In this document: piece after piece, positions 55,480-62,140 of the stretch
Layout: every line of letters starts with the position of its first letter
How positions within the stretch are numbered: the first letter of the stretch is position 1
DNA from: Streptomyces barkulensis
GTDB taxonomy: Bacteria > Actinomycetota > Actinomycetes > Streptomycetales > Streptomycetaceae
Length of the DNA: 64,000 bases
Direction: 5' to 3'
Assembly: GCF_002843305.1 (NCBI RefSeq)
Contig: NZ_PGSG01000030.1
Span: 40,604-104,603 of the forward strand
Program-made: the position numbers and the translations under genes
The notes under the pieces: generated by a model
The model's input: the letters and a program-made list of their open reading frames with translations, nothing else
What the model was told of the DNA's origin: nothing
The model's database searches: none

Positions 55480-55914
55480 TCAATCACTCCGCGTCCGCCC
55501 CAGGCCGATCTCGGCCCAGACGGTCTTGCCGACCGTGCGCGGGGTGACGCCCCAGCGCGCGGCAAGGGCGTCCACGATCAGCAGGCCCCGGCCGAACTGC
55601 TCGTCGTCGGCCGGACTCCTGGGCTCGGGGCACTGCTCCCCGCGTGCATCGCTGACCTCGATACGTAGCGCCGACGCCGTCAGCATCAAGTGGACCCGGA
55701 ACAGCCGCCCCAGCACGCGGCCGTGCAGCAGTGCGTTGCCGGCCAGTTCGCTGACGATCAGCGATGCGTCCCCGGCCACGCCGGGGTGCCCCCACTCGTC
55801 CACCAGCCGTGCCGTCCGGCGCCGGGCAAGGCTCACGCTGCTGGGGAACGGGGTGTAGTCGAGCCTGTCCTCACGGAGGACGGCAGCGGAAACAGGGGAA
55901 TGCGGCGTAGCCAT
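55480..55914 (-). CDS. RsbW/SpoIIAB-like ATP-binding protein
   Basis: This 144-residue GHKL ATPase has a helix with SLARRRTARLVDEWG, the N-box VSELAGNALLHG, DARGEQCPEP and FGRGLLIVDALAARWG. Streptomyces genomes carry many of these single-domain anti-sigma-like proteins. ATG 55914 has GAAGGGGGCC upstream. It is divergent from a WhiJ-like XRE regulator with a DUF397 gene, a recurrent triad linked to developmental control. Whether it acts as a kinase on an anti-anti-sigma factor is not shown here. Confidence 0.85.
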   Translation of the reverse strand: MATPHSPVSAAVLREDRLDYTPFPSSVSLARRRTARLVDEWGHPGVAGDASLIVSELAGNALLHGRVLGRLFRVHLMLTASALRIEVSDARGEQCPEPRSPADDEQFGRGLLIVDALAARWGVTPRTVGKTVWAEIGLGRTRSD

Positions 55915-56123
55915 GAAGGCCCCCTTCAGAGCACAGCGAGGCACCTGCGCGGCCTGTGCACCACGCAGCTCGGTCACGGTGAGTTGTCCATCCGCAACCA
56001 TCAGCAGCATGACCGCATGGACTGCAAGTTGCAAGTGATACAACTAGTTTGATGGACCGTTCGTTTCCTCAACGTGAAGTAGTCGTGGCAGCATGCTGCT
56101 GACCACACAAGAAGGAGACCGCT
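55915..56123. promoter_or_regulatory. divergent promoter of the WhiJ-like triad
   Basis: This AT-richer region has an inverted repeat AGTTG (56027-56031)/CAACT (56041-56045), the direct repeat GCAAGTTGCAAGTG, and the GATACAACT stretch. It is a plausible operator for the XRE regulator at the midpoint of the two divergent genes. Confidence 0.4.
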
Positions 56124-56996
56124 ATGTCTGGTGAGCTGCGGCCGACCGTGCGTCGCCGGGTCCTGGGGACGAACCTGCGGCGGCTACGTGAGGAGAAGGG
56201 CCTGCATCTGGAAGATGCGGCCCGCGAGCTGAGTTGTCACGCGGCGAAGGTCAGCCGCATCGAGTCGGGTCGCAGCGGCATCCGTCAACTGGACCTGCGC
56301 GTACTGCTCGACCTGTACGGCGTCCAGGAACCGGCGACGCGCGAGGGATGGCTGGCTCTGGCACGCGAGAGCCGTCGACGGCGGTGGTGGCGCGTCCTGG
56401 AGGACAAGCTGCCGCAGGAGTTCCAGGATCTGGTGGGGCTGGAGGACGAGGTCGCCGAGTGCCGTGGGTTCCAACCCGGCATCATCCCGGGCCTGTTCCA
56501 GACCGAGGCGTATGCCACAGCAGTGATCAAGGAAGGTTCGCCGGGACCTCTCGACGAGGAGCAGCAGACCAAGCTTCAGGTACGGCTGGAGAGGCAGAGG
56601 GCTCTCACTCGTACTGAGCCCGCTCCACTCAATGTCTGGATGATCCTCGGTGAGGCGGCTCTGCGTCAGCAGATCGGTGGTCCGGCCGTACTGCGCGAGC
56701 AACTGCTCCACGTGGTCAAAACCGCGCAGCTTCCGAACGTAACCGTGCAAGTACTACCCTTCACTGCAGGGGCTTGTCACGGTGGGCCGTATCCCTTCCT
56801 GATCTACGCCTTCCCTCCCCCGGCAAGCCTGGAAGTAGTGCTGCTGGAGAACTTCGCGAGTCACGCGTACCTGGAGACCAAGGAGGACACCGAGCGTCTT
56901 GGGCACGCGTTCGATCACCTCCGTGCCAGTGCTCTCAGCCCGCTGGACTCCGAGAAGTTGATCACCGAGATCGCAAACCAACTACCACGGACCTAA
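56124..56996 (+). CDS. WhiJ-like XRE regulator with DUF5753
   Basis: In this 290-residue protein, an N-terminal helix-turn-helix (LGTNLRRLREEKGLHLEDAARELSCHAAKVSRIESGRSGIR) is followed by DUF5753 (LEDEVAECRGFQPGIIPGLFQTEAYATAVI). AAGGAG precedes ATG 56124. Codon use is visibly less GC-rich than the chromosome average, as often seen for these regulators. With the DUF397 gene 15 bp downstream and the divergent RsbW-like gene it forms the standard triad related to whiJ, which controls sporulation in Streptomyces coelicolor. The specific targets are unknown. Confidence 0.9.
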   Translation: MSGELRPTVRRRVLGTNLRRLREEKGLHLEDAARELSCHAAKVSRIESGRSGIRQLDLRVLLDLYGVQEPATREGWLALARESRRRRWWRVLEDKLPQEFQDLVGLEDEVAECRGFQPGIIPGLFQTEAYATAVIKEGSPGPLDEEQQTKLQVRLERQRALTRTEPAPLNVWMILGEAALRQQIGGPAVLREQLLHVVKTAQLPNVTVQVLPFTAGACHGGPYPFLIYAFPPPASLEVVLLENFASHAYLETKEDTERLGHAFDHLRASALSPLDSEKLITEIANQLPRT

Positions 56997-57010
56997 GGAA
57001 GAACAAGCAG

Positions 57011-57208
57011 ATGGCGGCTCAGCACTCCGGATGGTTCAAGAGCAGCTACAGCGGCGCGAACGGCGAGTGTGTGGAGACCCTCCACACCGAGGTCGGCATG
57101 GCTGTACGCGACTCCAAGGAGCCCGGCGGCCCCTGCATACGCCTGTCCCCCACAGCCTGGTCCGCGTTCCTCTCCACACTGCGCGGCGGGGACGAGCGAG
57201 CCGCGTAA
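57011..57208 (+). CDS. DUF397 domain protein
   Basis: This 65-residue protein has WFKSSYSGANGECVE, then VAV-like GMAVRDSKEPGGP and a C-terminal TAWSAFLSTLR, the full DUF397 pattern. AAGGAAG precedes ATG 57011. It is co-transcribed with the XRE gene and presumably modulates it, as proposed for other WhiJ-type pairs. Confidence 0.9.
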   Translation: MAAQHSGWFKSSYSGANGECVETLHTEVGMAVRDSKEPGGPCIRLSPTAWSAFLSTLRGGDERAA

Positions 57209-57413
57209 CTCCGTCGCCCCCTGCACAGGGCGGTGTGACAGCACCGGCGACGCGAGGTAGGGGCACGAGCGGCGGTGCCGGGCTGATGGCACCGCACCGG
57301 ACGGCACCGCACCGGACGGTCCTCCTGCTCCCCGAAGCCGCCGCCGGAAGGGCTGAGCGTGTGCGCCGCGCGGACCCCCGTCCCGCGCGGCGCGTGGTGG
57401 GTTCCCGCGCCGG

Positions 57414-57977
57414 TCAGGAGCGCTTCGGCTCGTAGTGCAGCGCGGTGATCCCGCAGTCGAACGGCCGGGCGGCGACGAGGCTGAGCCGGTGGTGGGCGCC
57501 GGTGTCGGGGAAGACGGGCATCCCGGCGCCGAGCGCGACGGGGTTGACGAACAGGTGGAGTTCGTCGAGCAGGCCCCGGGCGATCAGGTTCCGCACGAGG
57601 GTGGCGCCCCCGTAGGTGATGATGTCCCCGCCCGGCCGCTCCTTCAGCCGGTTGACGGCCTCGGTGAGATCACCGCCGGCGACCTCGGCGTTCTCCCAGG
57701 GCGACTCGGTCAGGGAGTCGGAGATCACGGTCTTGGGCGTGTCGTTCATCCAGGCAATGGACTCCTCGGTCTCGCCCTCGGGCCCGGCCGCCCAGGTCGG
57801 GATGAACCCCTCGGCGAGGCGGCGGCCCAGCACGATGTGGTCGACCGGCTTGGTGATCGCGTCGATGTGGGCGCCGATGTCGTCGGTCCAGGGGAACGTC
57901 ATCCAGTCCATCTCACCGTTCGGCCCGGCCATGTAGCCGTCGACGCTGACCTGGACCTGGAGCTTGAACCTGCGCAT
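57414..57977 (-). CDS. dihydrofolate reductase/RibD C-terminal-like protein
   Basis: This 187-residue protein is of the DHFR-like fold family: FKLQVQVSVDGYMAGPNGEMDW, HIVLGRRLAEGF, then GGDIITYGGATLVRNLIARGLLDELHLFVNPVALG. It probably binds NADPH; true DHFR activity is unlikely because family members of this type are mostly uncharacterised reductases. ATG 57977 lies about 40 bases from an inferred start site of a TTGTCAGTG-N8-TAGCTT promoter, so DNA-damage induction is likely. Single gene. Confidence 0.85.
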   Translation of the reverse strand: MRRFKLQVQVSVDGYMAGPNGEMDWMTFPWTDDIGAHIDAITKPVDHIVLGRRLAEGFIPTWAAGPEGETEESIAWMNDTPKTVISDSLTESPWENAEVAGGDLTEAVNRLKERPGGDIITYGGATLVRNLIARGLLDELHLFVNPVALGAGMPVFPDTGAHHRLSLVAARPFDCGITALHYEPKRS

Positions 57978-58024
57978 GACTGCTTCCCCTCGGATCCGCT
58001 CGGGCTGATTCCGTGTCAGGGGAG

Positions 58025-58047
58025 AAGCTAACCGCGGCCACTGACAA
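58025..58047 (-). promoter_or_regulatory. consensus PafBC-type DNA-damage promoter
   Basis: On the minus strand TTGTCAGTG (plus 58039-58047), eight bases, then TAGCTT (58025-58030) matches TTGTCRGTG-N8-TAnnnT exactly. It drives the dihydrofolate-reductase-like gene. Confidence 0.65.
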
Positions 58048-58084
58048 CGCCCCCGGAGCGGCTCGCGGGCGGGCCGTGCCCGGA

Positions 58085-58693
58085 TCACATCCGGTCGATC
58101 GCGGTGAGGTCGATGTCGATGCCGAAGGGCTCGGAGAGCGTCAGCCGCCCCTCGTGGACGCCGGTGAGGGCGTACGCCCCCGCACCCGGGTCGAGCCGGT
58201 GGACGTGGACCACCGGGCGGCGTCCCGTGCCCTCCTCCACCAGCCAGAAGTGCGGGATGCCCGCCCGCGCGTAGAGCTGGGGTTTGCGTTCGCGGTCGCG
58301 GATCGCCGAGTCGGGGGCGACGGTCTCCACGGCCAGCACGACGTCCCGGGCGTCGTAGCGGTTGGCCTCCAGCCCGCGCACGGCCTCGGCGCGGAGCACG
58401 GACACGTCCGGCTCGGGCGCCTGCCCGGGGCCGAGCACCACGATCATCTCCCGCCGCACCCGCAGATGTGCCGGGCAGGTGCGGCGCAGGCCTTCCACCA
58501 GCAGGGAATTGGCCAGCGAGTGGTACGCGCTCTGCCGGGCGCGGAAGACCAGCGCGCCGTCGACGAGCTGGGTGTGGGACGGGAGGTCGGTCAGGCGGAA
58601 GAGGTCGTCGACGGTGAAGCCCCGGTGCGGGGGCCGCAGCCACTCGGGGAACGGCTCGTCGTCGACTCCGTTTGCGGTCGCCACATCGTCCAT
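58085..58693 (-). CDS. Uma2 family putative nuclease (copy 2)
   Basis: This 202-residue protein is of the Uma2 type within the PD-(D/E)XK superfamily. FTVDDLFRLTDLPSHTQLVDGALVF is the N-terminal part. PEPDVSVLRAE, VVLAVETVAPDSAIRDRERKPQLYARAGIPHFWLVE holds the acidic and Lys residues of the core. ATG 58693. It is a paralogue of the next gene to the right, with matching ends (DIDLTAIDR). Uma2 proteins are abundant in streptomycetes and cyanobacteria; their function is not established. Confidence 0.85.
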   Translation of the reverse strand: MDDVATANGVDDEPFPEWLRPPHRGFTVDDLFRLTDLPSHTQLVDGALVFRARQSAYHSLANSLLVEGLRRTCPAHLRVRREMIVVLGPGQAPEPDVSVLRAEAVRGLEANRYDARDVVLAVETVAPDSAIRDRERKPQLYARAGIPHFWLVEEGTGRRPVVHVHRLDPGAGAYALTGVHEGRLTLSEPFGIDIDLTAIDRM

Positions 58694-58734
58694 GCCGCCA
58701 TGGTGATCACCCCTCCGGTACGACTTGCCGCAAA

Positions 58735-58782
58735 CCCCCGCGCCGCCGCTCGAAGGGGTGAGTAGTAGCACCGGAGTTGACG
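58735..58782. repeat. degenerate copy of the guaA terminator region
   Basis: The sequence upstream of Uma2 copy 2 resembles 59457-59508 (shared GCGCCGCCGCTC, GAGTTGACG-like end), but its right stem arm has decayed (GTAGTAGCACC), so no stable hairpin forms. It marks a segmental duplication covering gene plus upstream hairpin. Confidence 0.55.
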
Positions 58783-58816
58783 GGGTTCGGGCGGCCCCCA
58801 CAGGAAGGCCGGAGTT

Positions 58817-59407
58817 CTACAGCCGGTCGATCGCGGTGAGATCGATGTCGATGTCGAAGGGGACGGTGAGCTTCAGCCGGTCGTGGTGGATGCCGGTGGG
58901 CACGTAGCCGCGCGTCGCGGGCTCCAGTTCGAAGACGTAGACGACCGGGCGGCGTCCCGTCCCCTTCTCGATCCGCCAGAAGTGCGGGATGCCCGCCTCC
59001 GCGTAGAGCTGCGGCTTGCGCTTGCGGTCCCGCTCCTCCGAGTCCGGCGAGACGACCTCGGCGGCGAGCACGACGTCCTCGGCCCGGAAGCCGGTCTCCT
59101 CGGCCTCCTCGGTGACGCCTTCCGCCCTCAGCACCGAGAGGTCCGGTTCGACGCGGTTGCGCCTGTCCAGCACGACGGCCATCTCCCGGCACACCCGCAG
59201 CTCGCCGGGAACGGTCTCGTGGAGCCCCCTCTCCAGCAGGAACATCGCCAGCGAGTGGAAGTACTTCCGCGGGCTCACGAAGACCAGGCTCCCGTCGATC
59301 AACTCCGTGTGGGGCGGGAGGTCCGGGATGCGGTCGAGATCGTCCGCGGTGTAGCCGTCCGGCGGCGGCACGGGCCACGAAGAGGTGGGCAGCGGCTCGG
59401 CGGTCAT
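58817..59407 (-). CDS. Uma2 family putative nuclease (copy 1)
   Basis: This 196-residue paralogue of the preceding Uma2 protein has YTADDLDRIPDLPPHTELIDGSLVF, VEPDLSVLRAEG, and VVLAAEVVSPDSEERDRKRKPQLYAEAGIPHFW. ATG 59407 is selected because GGGAGGAACC lies just upstream; ATG 59419 is in frame but has no ribosome site. The two copies sit head-to-tail with related flanks, which indicates tandem duplication followed by divergence. Confidence 0.85.
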   Translation of the reverse strand: MTAEPLPTSSWPVPPPDGYTADDLDRIPDLPPHTELIDGSLVFVSPRKYFHSLAMFLLERGLHETVPGELRVCREMAVVLDRRNRVEPDLSVLRAEGVTEEAEETGFRAEDVVLAAEVVSPDSEERDRKRKPQLYAEAGIPHFWRIEKGTGRRPVVYVFELEPATRGYVPTGIHHDRLKLTVPFDIDIDLTAIDRL

Positions 59408-59460
59408 GGTTCCTCCCATGCGCGGGATTCTCGGCCTCAGCCCAGCGTAACGACCCGCGA

Positions 59461-59504
59461 ACGCCCGCGCCGCCGCTCAAAGGAGTGAGCGGCGGCGCGG
59501 GCGT
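59461..59504. terminator. hairpin terminator after guaA
   Basis: A perfect 18-bp stem (59461-59478 with 59487-59504) has an eight-base loop. It lies 27 bp beyond the guaA stop codon. Confidence 0.8.
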
Positions 59505-59530
59505 TGACGTTCAGGAGGGCGCGGGGGGCG

Positions 59531-61120
59531 TCACTCCCACTCGATGGTCCCCGGCGGCTTGCTGGTGACGTCCAGCACCACGCGGTTGACCTCGGCGACC
59601 TCGTTGGTGATGCGGGTCGAGATACGGGCCAGCGTCTCGTACGGCAGGCGCGTCCAGTCGGCCGTCATCGCGTCCTCCGAGGAGACCGGGCGCAGCACGA
59701 TCGGGTGTCCGTAGGTACGGCCGTCGCCCTGGACGCCGACGGAGCGGACATCGGCGAGCAGCACCACCGGGCACTGCCAGATGTCGCGGTCCAGCCCGGC
59801 CGCCGTCAGCTCCTCGCGGGCGATGGCGTCGGCCTCGCGCAGCAGGTCCAGACGCTCCTTCGTCACCTCGCCGACGATGCGGATGCCCAGGCCGGGGCCG
59901 GGGAACGGCTGGCGGTGGACGATCTCCTCGGGCAGCCCCAGCTCCTGCCCGACCATCCGGACCTCGTCCTTGAACAGCTTGCGCAGCGGCTCCACGAGCT
60001 GGAACTGGAGGTCCTCGGGCAGTCCGCCGACGTTGTGGTGGGATTTGATGTTGGCGGTGCCGGTGCCGCCGCCGGACTCCACCACGTCCGGGTAGAGGGT
60101 GCCCTGCACCAGGAACTCCACGGCCTCCTCGCCGGAGCCGGCCTCGGCGACGATCTCGCTCGCGGCCTGCTCGAAGACGCGGATGAACTCCCGGCCGATG
60201 ATCTTGCGCTTCTCCTCCGGGTCGGAGACGCCGACCAGTGCGTCCAGGAAGCGCTTCTCGGCGTCCACCACCTTGAGCTGGACGCCGGTGGCGGCCACGA
60301 AGTCCTTCTCGACCTGCTCGGACTCGCCCTTGCGCATCAGCCCGTGGTCCACGTACACGCAGGTCAGACGCTCGCCGATGGCCTTGTTGACCAGGGCTGC
60401 GGCCACCGCGGAGTCCACGCCGCCGGACAGGCCGCAGATGGCGCGCTTGGTGCCGACCTGGGCGCGGATGGCCGCGACCTGCTCCTCGACGACGCTTGCC
60501 GCCGTCCAGGTCGGCTTCAGACCCGCGCCCCGGTAGAGGAAGTGCTCCAGCACCTGCTGGCCGTGCGTGGAGTGCATCACCTCGGGGTGGTACTGCACGC
60601 CGTACAGCCTGCGCTCGTCGTCCTCGAAGGCCGCCACGGGGACGCCGTCGGTGGAGGCGGTGACGGTGAAGCCCTCGGGGGCGGCCGAGCAGGCGTCGCC
60701 GTGCGACATCCACACCGACTGCTCGGCGGGGGTGCCCTCGAAGAGGGTGGAGCCGGGACGGGTCACGGCCAGGGCCGTGCCGCCGTACTCGCGGCGGCCG
60801 GTGTTGTCGACAGTGCCGCCCAGCGTCTGGGCCATCAGCTGGAAGCCGTAGCACATGCCGAAGACGGGCACCCCGGCCTCGAACAGCGCGCGGTCGATGC
60901 CGGGCGCGTCCTCGGCGTACACGGACGAGGGACCGCCGGAGAGGATGATCGCCTTCGGGTTCCTGGCGAGCATCTCCGCCACCGGCATGGTGGAGGGGAC
61001 GACCTCGCTGTAGACCCGGGCCTCGCGGACGCGGCGGGCGATGAGCTGGGCGTACTGCGCGCCGAAGTCGACGACGAGGACGGTGTCCGGAGCGTCGGGC
61101 GCGGTGGGCTCTGATGCCAC
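59531..61120 (-). CDS. guaA: GMP synthase (glutamine-hydrolysing)
   Basis: This 529-residue enzyme converts XMP to GMP. The class I glutamine amidotransferase domain has Cys90 (GMCYGFQ) and the His/Glu pair in [12 protein letters not shown]. The ATP pyrophosphatase domain carries SGGVDSAV, and the C-terminal dimerisation part ends [14 protein letters not shown] 61120 is used because the protein then begins ASEPTAP followed by [10 protein letters not shown] as in relatives; the open frame upstream lacks a ribosome site. Divergent from the chorismate mutase leader. Confidence 0.96.
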   Translation of the reverse strand: MASEPTAPDAPDTVLVVDFGAQYAQLIARRVREARVYSEVVPSTMPVAEMLARNPKAIILSGGPSSVYAEDAPGIDRALFEAGVPVFGMCYGFQLMAQTLGGTVDNTGRREYGGTALAVTRPGSTLFEGTPAEQSVWMSHGDACSAAPEGFTVTASTDGVPVAAFEDDERRLYGVQYHPEVMHSTHGQQVLEHFLYRGAGLKPTWTAASVVEEQVAAIRAQVGTKRAICGLSGGVDSAVAAALVNKAIGERLTCVYVDHGLMRKGESEQVEKDFVAATGVQLKVVDAEKRFLDALVGVSDPEEKRKIIGREFIRVFEQAASEIVAEAGSGEEAVEFLVQGTLYPDVVESGGGTGTANIKSHHNVGGLPEDLQFQLVEPLRKLFKDEVRMVGQELGLPEEIVHRQPFPGPGLGIRIVGEVTKERLDLLREADAIAREELTAAGLDRDIWQCPVVLLADVRSVGVQGDGRTYGHPIVLRPVSSEDAMTADWTRLPYETLARISTRITNEVAEVNRVVLDVTSKPPGTIEWE

Positions 61121-61238
61121 GGGGCTGGCTGCCTTTCGGCGTGGATCTGGGCTGGGAAAGCCCAGTCTACCGGGGGTGTGCACCCGGTCGGCCGTCTCAC
61201 CGTCCGGACCCCCGCACGCCCCGCTCCGCCTCCGGGTG

Positions 61239-61251
61239 CATACTGGACCGC
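61239..61251 (+). promoter_or_regulatory. -10 box of the chorismate mutase transcript
   Basis: CATACT (61239-61244) ends seven bases before the leader peptide ATG 61252, the leaderless spacing. No clear -35 was found. Confidence 0.4.
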
Positions 61252-61326
61252 ATGTTCGCGCGGACCTTCTGGTTTACCTATGGCACCGGCCCGGCCGGCT
61301 GCCACGGGATCCCGCACGCTGCGTGA
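61252..61326 (+). CDS. aromatic-rich leader peptide of chorismate mutase gene
   Basis: This 24-residue reading frame has the run FWFTY at residues 6-10, that is Phe-Trp-Phe-Thr-Tyr codons in a row, plus Phe2. It is followed 22 bases later by a 15-bp hairpin. A short frame with clustered codons for the pathway products just before a stem-loop is the classical attenuation layout. Ribosome stalling at these codons when aromatic amino acids are scarce would favour read-through into chorismate mutase. Confidence 0.75.
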   Translation: MFARTFWFTYGTGPAGCHGIPHAA

Positions 61327-61347
61327 ACGACTGACGAGCGACTTCCC

Positions 61348-61383
61348 CAGGCGCCCCGGGCCGGTCAAGGCCCGGGGCGCCTG
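61348..61383 (+). terminator. attenuator hairpin before chorismate mutase
   Basis: A perfect 15-bp stem (61348-61362 with 61369-61383) and a six-base loop GGTCAA lie between the leader peptide and the structural gene. There is no U-run, as usual for Streptomyces attenuators. Confidence 0.7.
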
Positions 61384-61442
61384 CCGTGTCCCCGGGACGC
61401 GAACGGCACCGGGCGCTACGACCCCAGGAGGGACGTACGGCC

Positions 61443-61745
61443 ATGGCCACCACCACCCCTGCCCCGACCGAAGCCGGTACCGCATCCGCAGCCGCACCCG
61501 GAGCCGACGAGCCGATCGCGCGGGACCGCGAGCGGATCGACGAGCTGGACCGCCGGATCATCGATCTGGTTCGGGAGCGCATGGAGGTCTCCGCCCGCAT
61601 CCAGCGGGCCCGGATCGGCGCGGGCGGGCGCCGGGTGAACCTCTCGCGCGAGATGGAGATCCTCACCCGCTACCGCGAGCGGCTGGGCAGGCCGGGCACC
61701 TCCCTGGCCATGACCCTGCTGGAGCTGTGCCGCGGACGTGTCTGA
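61443..61745 (+). CDS. chorismate mutase (AroQ type)
   Basis: This 100-residue all-helical mutase has RERIDELDRRIIDLVRERMEVSARIQRARIG with the N-terminal helix and catalytic Arg/Lys-type residues, then REMEILTRYRERLG and a final helix. It converts chorismate to prephenate for Phe and Tyr synthesis. AGGAGGGAC precedes ATG 61443. The leader peptide and attenuator upstream imply control by aromatic amino acid supply. Length and fold fit stand-alone actinobacterial chorismate mutases. Confidence 0.9.
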   Translation: MATTTPAPTEAGTASAAAPGADEPIARDRERIDELDRRIIDLVRERMEVSARIQRARIGAGGRRVNLSREMEILTRYRERLGRPGTSLAMTLLELCRGRV

Positions 61746-62009
61746 GCCCGCCGGGCCCGTGCCCCGCCGGACGTCCCCGCGACCGCTTTGCGCCTCACCG
61801 GGGAACGACCACCCGTACGGCGCATTACCGCGGCGGGGCACGGTCGTTGGACCTGGCGACCCCAGAGCCGGCCGGGCGCCCGGAGGCGTGGGGAGCGCAT
61901 CGGAGCGATGAGACGCCGTCCTCCCTCGGGAGGTGAGGACCGGGCGTCGTGGGACCTCGTTCCGGTGCAGTGGCCGGACGGCAGGGGACAGCGGTCCGGC
62001 CACGACCCA
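61746..62009 (+). ncRNA. candidate structured RNA in a 395-bp gene-free region
   Basis: There is no gene. Several possible stems occur in a row: AACGACC/GGTCGTT around 61804-61855, CATCG-GAG-CGATG near 61900, CCTCCC/GGGAGG (61920-61925, 61928-61933) and GTGGCCGGAC/GTCCGGCCAC (61970-61979, 61994-62003). The stretch then ends in the strong hairpin at 62010. It may be a small RNA or a structured 3' UTR. The strand is assigned only from the terminator distance. Confidence 0.35.
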
Positions 62010-62045
62010 AGCGGTCGGTCCCCGGGACGCCGGGGACCGACCGCT
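62010..62045. terminator. bidirectional hairpin terminator
   Basis: A perfect 16-bp stem (62010-62025 with 62030-62045) and loop GACG lie between the convergent chorismate mutase transcript and the GMC oxidoreductase gene. Confidence 0.75.
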
Positions 62046-62140
62046 CCGCGGTTGAACGCCGCGACGGCGTGAACGTGCGGACGCGCCATACGCGCCGGGA
62101 GGGGGAGCGGCCGGGCCGCTCCCCCCTCTCACGTGTCCGC

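Noticed and set aside
61746..62009. 6S RNA or tRNA
   Set aside because: There is no long hairpin with a central bubble matching 6S RNA and no cloverleaf or T-loop consensus.
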